Below, piece after piece: positions 57,101 through 64,000 of a DNA stretch of 64,000 bases. The stretch covers positions 2,916,976 to 2,980,975 of the forward strand of contig OY741271.1 in assembly GCA_963514095.1 (NCBI GenBank). Direction: 5' to 3'. Every line of letters begins with the position of its first letter. Positions within the stretch are counted from its first letter, which is position 1. Both the position numbers and the translations under genes were made by a program. Below the pieces are notes generated by a model. That model did not search any database. It was not told where the DNA came from and saw only the letters and a program-made list of their open reading frames with translations. This DNA is from Eutrigla gurnardus. Taxonomy: Eukaryota; Chordata; Actinopteri; Perciformes; Triglidae.

Positions 57101-60100
57101 GTTAGGATATTTGCAAAGAGGTGAGGAAGAGTTGGCAGGATGACTGTGAGGTGACCGTTATACATACGTTGACAAGGGATAGATATTTAGGTTGAATATT
57201 ATATCATCACAGCAGAAATAGTAAGAATAGTAGTACAGCAGTAGTAGTTATGGAGAAGGGGTAGGATGTGTGTACACTTCTTCCTACAGTTTTATACACA
57301 TGTATTTATTCATCTTTTCATTTGCACATTAAGAGTTATATGTACTCTTTACTTATTTCTTTTGTTTAGACTTATTTCTAGATAGTTATTAGCTGATATT
57401 GATTTGGATATTTGTTTTACTCTGCAAGTGTTCAATTTGTCAATTGGCCGATATCATTATTTGATGCGTTAAACTCAACAAACGTTATCATGACTAGGGC
57501 TGAAACTCGAATAATTCCATTCCAAAATTGGTTCAAAGCCAAGCCTCTGCCTCGAGGCTTCGTTTAACTGCATCCCCTGCGTTGTGTGGCCTGCTCAGCT
57601 CAGGATCATCGTTCCACACGGAGCATACAAGTCAAATACTGACATGTACCGTGGACTAAACTCAACTAGAATAAAGTAAAAACTTCACTTGGACGGTAGT
57701 TCTTCGTTGACCAAATGCTTCAGCCTCTACTTGTTAGGAGTCACACAACACACACCAGATGTGAAACCATTGAGCACGGCTTACCAGGAGGCATGAACTG
57801 CCGGAGGACCTCTGGAACAACGATGCCTTCTTCAGTTTGGTAGTTCTCCAGGATGGCACACATCACACGGGTGGTGGCGCACATGGTCGCGTTCAACATG
57901 TGCACAAACTCAGCCTACGTCACAAACGGAGAGGAAGTGTGTTCAGTGCTTTTTCCATATTCTATTTTTATTTAAGTACAATTTGAAAAACATTGTGTAG
58001 TCCCATTTGCTACGTATGAAAAACGCAAGACAAAAACAAAACTTGATTGTATGTCAGAGGATGAGTTTAGGAGTCTGTGTGTGTCTGTAACTTTTTAAAT
58101 CGCCATCATTACGTCGTTATTTCAGCATCCGTTTTACCGTTTTAGATTACTGCAATAAATCACAGCTAAATAGTTTATTGTGGGTTCTTACATCTCCCTC
58201 CCTCTCTCTCTCCCCCTCAGTATTTTGCCCACGGACACTTCTGCATGCAGACTGGAGGAGCTTCCGATTGGAGGACGACTCGCTCTGCCTCTGAGCCACA
58301 GCCGCCCAATGGAATTATTAAGTACTCATATTGGCAAGTACTGAAATGTAATTACTTGTACCTAGTCTGAAAAAAGTGGTATCGCTAGATAAAACGGTTC
58401 ACTAGCTCCACTGATGGAGAACAGGGGTGCATGTCTAAAATGGACAATCTCCTTGTTTTGACCGACACAGACGTTCTCTGAGCACCGCTCTGCCAGATTG
58501 TTGATTTCCTCTCCAAATCAAGTCTCATCGTCGTTTAGAATCCTGCTGATGACTGTAGTGTCATCTGGAAACATCCTAAAGTCGTTCTCTTCATGTTTGG
58601 GGGAGCAGAGCCGTTGTCGGTGTAGAGCGTGAACAATTACAATTAAATCCGCTGCCCAACAATATCCAAGGCTGCATTCAGAAACAGATCTTTGCTGCAC
58701 AGCTGTGTTGGAAGCGAGTGCTCACCTTGTCCATCATCTTCTTGGTCTGTCCGTAGCGGATGCGGAGGCGTCTGGCCTGGTAATCGGTGCAGTTTGAGCA
58801 GGAAACCAGCTCTCTGAAGGCACCAGAGCCAGGGAACCAGGCCTCTAGATCCAGCTTCTGACTGGCTGCATGGTTAAGTGCACCTACGATGACATGCAGT
58901 ACCAGGTAGTTAGCAGATAGTCTGATCTTCATGCAACACTCAGCGCTCCAACTCTCTCATTATTTTAGAGCAGGTGACATGTGTTGTTAAGCATGAAGTA
59001 AACTGCCTTGAAGAAACCAGAATAAAGCTTTTTGTAAACATTTATTAAGTTCTATAAAAAAAATAACCATGGGGTATAGCATATTAGTTAAATAATACAT
59101 GGCTGCAGTTAACCTTTACTTTCATATTAATTTCATTTCATATTCATCCACAGGTTATTTCCCCACTAACTGGCTAATTGTTTGGTTTCTAAAATGTCAG
59201 AAAATTGTGAATAATGCTTATGACACTTTTCTAAAACCCAAGGCGATGTCTTAAAATTGTATTGCTTTGTGGGGCAACAATACAAAAAGATTCCATCTAC
59301 TGGGATATAAGACAAAGAAAGTTGACTAATAATGGAAATAAATTATTAATAGCACAATATTGGGAACATTTCTATTTCCTTTCAATATCTATCAACATGG
59401 CGCCGGTGATATGGCAGGTCATAGCTAACGGTACCACATTGCATACAGAGTGCTAACAGAGCTAACAGAGCTTAGCTAACAGAATTTACCTGAATGGGAA
59501 GTAGAGAGTGAACACTACTGCCATGCATGAACATGTAGCAAGAAAGCACGGACCCTTTTTCACTGCAGGAATTCCTCAACAGACATTCACACCAAAAGTG
59601 AAGCGAACATAATCGGTGTCAACATTGAGGTAAGTCCCGCCTCCCCTCCAGCGTGTCTAGCCCGGGTGGCGTGACTTAACAAAAATGATACCGCAACTAA
59701 AGGCAATTGATGCTGCAGTTAAACTTATGCCATGTCCACACGTACCAAAACCATCTTTGTCCCCGGTTTTCCTTGGTGTCTTTGGAAGGCATTCAAAGCC
59801 AGAGCTGGTACTTTCCAACAGCTTCAACGTCGTATAGACCCTTCTAAAATAGACCTTTGACCTTTGAGAGTCTATGTGCTGGTGTTGGACATTCTGTACC
59901 ACAGATGACATAGTTGGATCATCTCGTGACTTGATGTTGGTAGTTTTTCACTGAAGTAACGTTCAAACAAACGTGACAAATACACGTTTGTAAAGTATTT
60001 ATACAAGATATTGGACCACAAGTCACTAATAACACACAGATGTTGTGATGATTTGTTTTCTCCGTTGCTAAAGTGCACACTATTTCATCATTGTTATTGC

Positions 60101-63100
60101 ATTATTAGTGCAGGTAGCAGACCTACCAGAGACGATGTTGACGATGCGATATGGAATTCCTAGAGACTGGTAGAACTCCTCTGCCGTCCCGATCATTTCA
60201 TCAAACATCTCCCATGATTTGCCATCATGTGGCGAGGCATAGATAAACTGCTCAATCTGTAAAAAAAATGAATTGAATGAAATTAATTATGTACCCCAAA
60301 TCCTGATACCCAGTTTACGTGTATATAACTGGACGATATGGGGGGAAAAAACCTTTACTCATCAGTCGATATACATCGCTTTTTTCTTAATATTTTTTTC
60401 TTAATTCTGTCGAACTTAAAAGGTTCCTTTTTTCTCAAACGTGAGTTGTGAAGATACGACTAGGGATGTCCACCGGTGACCGTTTGACCGGTGGTTGACC
60501 GTATTAACGTTAACCGATTAAACTTGTCGGTAGTCAGTTTAAAAAAAACTAAATCAGGATCGTGTTCTGCCTGCGCGCCTCTCGTGCCTGGTCTCGCGCC
60601 TCGGCAGCCTGTTGTCTGTGGAGAAACACGCAAATTTGCTGCGAGCTGGAGCCGGAGTTGGGGCTGCAGCTGGTCTGAGCGGCGCGTGAGGGCCACGCGG
60701 GCCCCGGTGTCCCGCCGTTCTGGTGTTGGACGGGGAATCCGGCGCAGCTGTGGAGCGCGGATGATGATCTACTGCTGTGTGCTCTGACCCTGTTTTGTGA
60801 TATACATGCATGACGGACACAGTGTCTCCCACTGTATAATTTCTCCTCAAGTCTTAATTATTCCCGCATACGATCTCAATTATCATACACAGTAGTAGAC
60901 TACACGCTACGTGACTAGGAGTAGCCTACAAGACCACAGTTTGCCATCTCATTACAAGTTTATGTGAAGTGAACAAATTATCCCTCACACTCAATGTTTC
61001 ATAAATCGCATGTTTATACTTAATAGCCCAAATAAAAACATTTCACGCCGGTGCGTCTTTTACGCATTCCGAAGGTGCCCGTTTTATCTTGGATGGGCTT
61101 GGATTCGGACATTACTACATTTCAGGATTTTCAATGGTAACAGATAAGGTCATGGTAATAATCATCTTGCTTTATTATTATTAGCACTACCATCTCCTCA
61201 AACTAAACAAGCAGCATCTCGGAGCTGTCATTTTCCTAAATGAGCCGCGGGACTCGATGTTTCGCGCTGGAGGGGATTTAAAAAAGGGACGTGAGTGGAA
61301 GGGCGGCGCCGGGGCAGAGTGTGTGTGAGTGAGTCGGAGACAGAACGGGAGAGAGATAACCAGCAAGCACCAATCGAAATCAAGGGGGGGGGGGGGCATT
61401 TTAATCTGATCGGTTAACCGGTATCAAGCGGTTAATGAGGCTCGGTGGTCGGTCAAAAATATTTTTCGTTTTGGCCATCCCTAGATACGACAAGGTTAGT
61501 TTTGGTTTAAATATTATTTATATTCTCTCTCAGGTTGAACATTATACAACTGAATTTTAAAGAAATAAAATAACTAAACTAAAATCTAGATTTGTGTTGT
61601 CTGTCCAAACATGGAAGGAATGAGTTCTATGGACATTCTATTGACTGATGATTATAATCGAGGAAAAGTTAGTACGATAATTGTCGCCATGGTGTTATCG
61701 CCCAGCCCTACTCGTATATTAATCATTATTCTACCCCTGCCATACAGATGCAGTAATAATTAGTAATAACACAGATTATCTATTTGTGTTTAATGTTGTT
61801 TTTCAATGACGATGAGAAGTTCTAGAAAACCCTGCTTTATCCCACAACCGACCTTCTCAAACTGGTGGACCCTGAAGATCCCGCGGGTGTCTCGGCCATG
61901 GGAGCCCACTTCCTGTCTGAAGCAGGTGGAGAAGCCAGCATATCGGATGGGCAGGTCCTCTGGTTTGAGCCACTCATCCCTCAGAAAGGCTGCAATGGGC
62001 TGCTCGGAGGTGGCAATGAGGTACTTCTCATCTATGGAGTTGTCGTCCGACTTCTCGCTGCCCTTACCGATGACCTGCAGGAAACCGGGTTGAGAAGATG
62101 GACAGAAAGGTTCGTCTGGTTAAGATAAACTTCATCAGTCTTATCAGTACCAACTATTTTCTTCACTAGACTATTGTTAAACATGCATCCACTACAAATT
62201 CCACAATGGGAGGATAAAGAAAGAAATGCTTTGTTTGGCAATAGTTTAGCAGAGATTGCTTTATTGTGATTAACACAAGCCTGTGAACGGATACAAGACA
62301 CTTGGATGGTGCTCGAAGGGAATTTTGTCTGTTTGCCCCGATATGCTCCTTAACGGCGTTCGATAAAAACATGTTCTGGGACAGTAGAAAGACTGCCGAG
62401 TCACATATGTACAATTTATGTTTTTGAGTGAACTATTTCAAGATGAAAAACTACAGGCGAAAGCATCTTTTTTTTTTTTCATGCAGTTTTTTGAATATTA
62501 AGAAATAAAGAAAACATCCAAAAACATATTTAGGTGTTTATTTAACTGCTTTGTCCATTTGTCTTTAGATCTCTCCTAAACTCCCCCAAAAGTTACCATT
62601 AGATTGTGCCTCATTTGCATATCTAAACAAAGATTTACATAACTTGCTATCAATTCATTAAATTGCCTTAACGTAAGCAATCAATTGGGGAAGTGTCGTG
62701 GGGACATTGGATAAAACCGGGTTCAGTATTCTTGATTCATTGTGTTCAGATTTTTCATTCGATGGTTCCTTGCATGTCACAGAGATATTTAACTAGTCAC
62801 ACGGCCGGCGGGGCGATTGTGTTACGTCATGGCCTCCATGGTTCTGCAAAGCCGGGATGCTTTGTAAAAGGAGACAGCGTTTTGGCGTCACGCAAAGCAA
62901 AGTTCTTTAGAAGCGGTGGCTTTGCAGCATATTGTGACTCTCCTTTCCGTGATCATGGTGGAGTCTTCCATGTGAAAACGCCTACTGTGTGTGATGGTGA
63001 GGTGGGCTTTGCTGCTGTGCGCTCGGCCATCTGTAGATTTGTTTTTGTCCATTGCCAATCATATCCCTGATACAAGCATGAACGAGGTAGGGCACCTTTC

Positions 63101-64000
63101 TCTTCATTGTGTCATTGTTTTCCGACTTAAAAGCTTGAATTGGAACAAGTGGCAAGAATGCTGCTTTACCCAGCTTCCTTACATGCGTCTCTCTCTAGAT
63201 AGTAGATGTCCCCACCGCAGTGCTACAACACTGAGAGAGCCAAAACTGTGATTATCGGGGAAACGAGAAATTAGCAGCTTGATTAAACAATTCCTCCTTT
63301 TGGCTTTGGCTGGTTAACTGCTTCTCCTCAGTGTCAGAGCTCTGTATTGATTTAATTGGTCAGGACAGGAAGGTTACAATGACGTGATTTGCTTGCTAGT
63401 TATGTTCATGCTCTGTGCATCTCTGTGAGATGTAATATGGTGGTGATGCGGTTATTGCTGCAGACCTACAAGAACACTGTTACACTTTTTCTTTACATAA
63501 AGACATGTCCACAATAAATGGATGCATAAAATGTTACCAGAATGCAAGCAATTATGTGTCTTAATGACACTCCACCACCCATATCTGCTGCCACCCTATA
63601 TTTGAAAGTTGAAAACTATTCACCAAGTGTGCTACTGCTAGTTCTTTCTAACAATATGCAGTTATTTGCTCAGGCCTCCAGGTGGCACTTCCACAACTAC
63701 GCTTCATGGCCAAATGGATATGGACAGTGTACATCTCATTCCACAACACAGAATACAGTTTGTGTTTGATTTCCAAGCTGCATAAAATCATTTCATCTCA
63801 TTTTATAAGAATCATTGTTGCCATATGCATATCCCTCCTTACAGGTGACGTTGAACCGCGGTCAGATCCACAACACCACCACGTCTAGATGAATACAAGT
63901 TGAGACAAAAAGTTGAAGTATTGAGTAAAAGCTTCCGTACCTTGTAAAGCTCGTCGTCAAATTGGCTGAGCTGGGCGACTTCTTGCATGACCTCTTTCCT
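53988..64000 (-). CDS. sars1: Cytosolic seryl-tRNA synthetase, C-terminal six coding exons (gene continues past the right edge)
   Basis: SerRS charges tRNA-Ser, and tRNA-Sec before Ser-to-Sec conversion, in the cytoplasm; in vertebrates a C-terminal nuclear localisation segment supports a role in vascular development (established). Exons 64000-63941, 62074-61853, 60256-60127, 58883-58726, 57914-57785 and 54148-53988 have GT/AG borders and join in phases 0, 0, 1, 0, 1 to give 286 residues, against about 514 in the human protein. Visible elements are LIATSEQPIAAF, class II motif 2 (CFRQEVGSHGRDTRGIFRVH), the serine-site region (LVSCSNCTDYQARRLRIRYG), motif 3 (LNATMCATTRVMCAILENYQ with its conserved Arg), and the lysine-rich tail (MSKKAKKQHDGGKKK). 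No lesion is seen. The N-terminal tRNA-binding coiled coil is outside the window. Confidence 0.97.
54569..55470. mobile_element. hAT-type MITE in a sars1 intron
   Basis: Ends CTAGGGCTGGGCGATT and AATTGCCCAGCCCTA, flanked by TGTACAAG (54561-54568) and TGTACAGG (55471-55478). A tRNA-derived SINE is inserted inside. Confidence 0.85.
54885..55133 (-). mobile_element. tRNA-derived SINE nested in the hAT MITE
   Basis: On the minus strand an A box (TAGCTCAGGAGG, 55114-55103) and a B box (GGTTCGATCC, 55069-55060) are spaced as in a tRNA, followed by GAGCAAGACG-like sequence. The 3' end carries GTAAAGCGCTTTGGATAAAA. Confidence 0.85.
55480..57780. other. sars1 intron, no further gene
   Basis: Includes a short (AAT)n at 56230-56250, repeat scraps with ATTAATC/GATTAAT motifs near 56500, and a hAT-like end (TAGGGCTGAAACTCG) at 57494. 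The rest is not recognised. Confidence 0.5.
57785..57914 (-). CDS. sars1: sars1 exon with class II motif 3
   Basis: Encodes AEFVHMLNATMCATTRVMCA, ILENYQTEEGIVVPEVLRQF and MPP plus one base of Gly. The motif 3 Arg (ATTR) is intact. Acceptor GACGTAG|GCTGAG, donor CTCCTG|GTAAGCC. Confidence 0.96.
58205..58315 (-). mobile_element. SINE fragment in a sars1 intron
   Basis: The minus strand begins GGCGGCTGTGGCTCAGAGGC (A-box region) and ends TGTCCGTGGGCAAAATACTG. The B box is deleted or mutated. Confidence 0.65.
58726..58883 (-). CDS. sars1: sars1 exon (serine-binding region)
   Basis: Encodes GALNHAASQKLDLEAWFPGS, GAFRELVSCSNCTDYQARRL and RIRYGQTKKMMDK. Acceptor ATCGTAG|GTGCAC, donor GACAAG|GTGAGC. 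Confidence 0.96.
58960..60120. other. sars1 intron
   Basis: Contains the small interspersed repeat at about 59720-59960 shared with 43440-43520. No other feature. Confidence 0.45.
60127..60256 (-). CDS. sars1: sars1 exon
   Basis: Encodes IEQFIYASPHDGKSWEMFDE, MIGTAEEFYQSLGIPYRIVN and IVS plus the first base of Gly. Acceptor TTTACAG|ATTGAG, donor TCTCTG|GTAGGTC. Confidence 0.96.
60324..61710. mobile_element. Outer hAT-like MITE in a sars1 intron
   Basis: Left end TAACTGGACGATATGG, right end TTATCGCCCAGCCCTA, flanks CGTGTATA and CTCGTATA (6 of 8). Interrupted by the younger hAT MITE at 60461-61483. Confidence 0.6.
60461..61483. mobile_element. hAT-type MITE with perfect 8-bp TSD
   Basis: The 1023-bp element begins TAGGGATGTCCACCGGTGAC and ends TTTTGGCCATCCCTA, with ACCGGT/GGTTAACC subterminal motifs. 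It is flanked by GATACGAC at 60453-60460 and 61484-61491. GC-rich core, no transposase. Confidence 0.93.
61853..62074 (-). CDS. sars1: sars1 exon with class II motif 2
   Basis: 74 codons from VIGKGSEKSDDNSIDEKYLI to DTRGIFRVHQFEK. It includes the TSEQPIAAFLRDEWL strand and motif 2 with the ATP-binding Arg in CFRQE. Acceptor CTGCAG|GTCATC, donor GAGAAG|GTCGGT. Confidence 0.96.
62080..63935. other. sars1 intron, nothing recognised
   Basis: Largest repeat-poor stretch of the right half. 62690-63240 is less AT-rich but has no splice-supported exon. Confidence 0.45.
63941..64000 (-). CDS. sars1: sars1 exon (partial at window edge)
   Basis: 20 codons inside the window: RKEVMQEVAQLSQFDDELYK. The donor is TACAAG|GTACGG. 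The exon's 5' end lies beyond the window. Confidence 0.95.

Noticed and set aside
60491..60787. 98-codon frame in the sars1 intron
   Set aside because: Lies inside the hAT MITE at 60461-61483; GC-rich core without transposase motifs.

Overview
The window looks like a teleost fish chromosome. The evidence is spliced vertebrate genes whose proteins read closest to fish orthologues, many (CA)n tracts, Tc1, hAT and Kolobok-type DNA transposons, several LINE lineages, and tRNA-derived SINEs with the usual fish tail motifs. Nothing bacterial (operons, ribosome binding sites, CRISPR) is present.

Three protein-coding genes can be assembled exon by exon, all on the minus strand. (1) ccnq (cyclin Q, also called fam58a) is complete: five coding exons at 41019-40875, 26996-26813, 19030-18898, 17844-17626 and 17023-16934 join in frame into a 256-aa protein. 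(2) A compact six-exon gene at 49003-46026 encodes a 174-aa protein that is almost only a PTB/PID domain. It is most like GULP1/CED-6 but lacks their long C-terminal tail. (3) sars1 (cytosolic seryl-tRNA synthetase) enters from the right edge. Its last six coding exons (64000-53988) give the C-terminal 286 residues, including class II motifs 2 and 3 and the lysine-rich vertebrate tail.

Region by region: 1-6.4 kb is intergenic, with a Tc1 scrap, a LINE broken by a TIR element, and tetra-, tri- and dinucleotide repeats. 6.5-7.7 kb is a CpG-rich, promoter-like island with only tentative first exons. 8.0-11.0 kb holds a hAT MITE with a perfect 8-bp target duplication and a 2.1-kb minisatellite of 24/26-bp units. 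13.1-16.0 kb is an ACGTAC-rich minisatellite split by a LINE. 16.9-41.0 kb is ccnq, whose introns are packed with nested transposons: at 19.7-25.6 kb Tc1 holds Kolobok, hAT, a G/C-rich fold-back and a TA-flanked MITE; at 27.8-36.7 kb an L1/Tx1-type LINE is split by three elements, one with 1.1-kb inverted arms; at 37.7-40.8 kb there is a second LINE. 41.0-46.0 kb is intergenic, with a P2X7-C-terminus-like exon relic and an L2-like LINE tail. 46.0-49.0 kb is the PTB gene with a 1.3-kb minisatellite in its last intron. 49.9-51.9 kb holds LINE relics. 53.3-64.0 kb is sars1 with hAT MITEs and SINEs in its introns.

The most unusual observation is that most ccnq splice sites sit at the edge of simple repeats. 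The exon 1 donor opens a (GTGA)n array, the exon 2 acceptor follows about 150 nt of pyrimidine repeat, the exon 3 donor opens a (GT)n tract, the exon 4 donor is GTGTGTGTGT, and the last exon's acceptor ends a (TG)n tract of about 120 nt. Intron 3 also carries a long hairpin. The sars1 and PTB gene junctions look ordinary by comparison.
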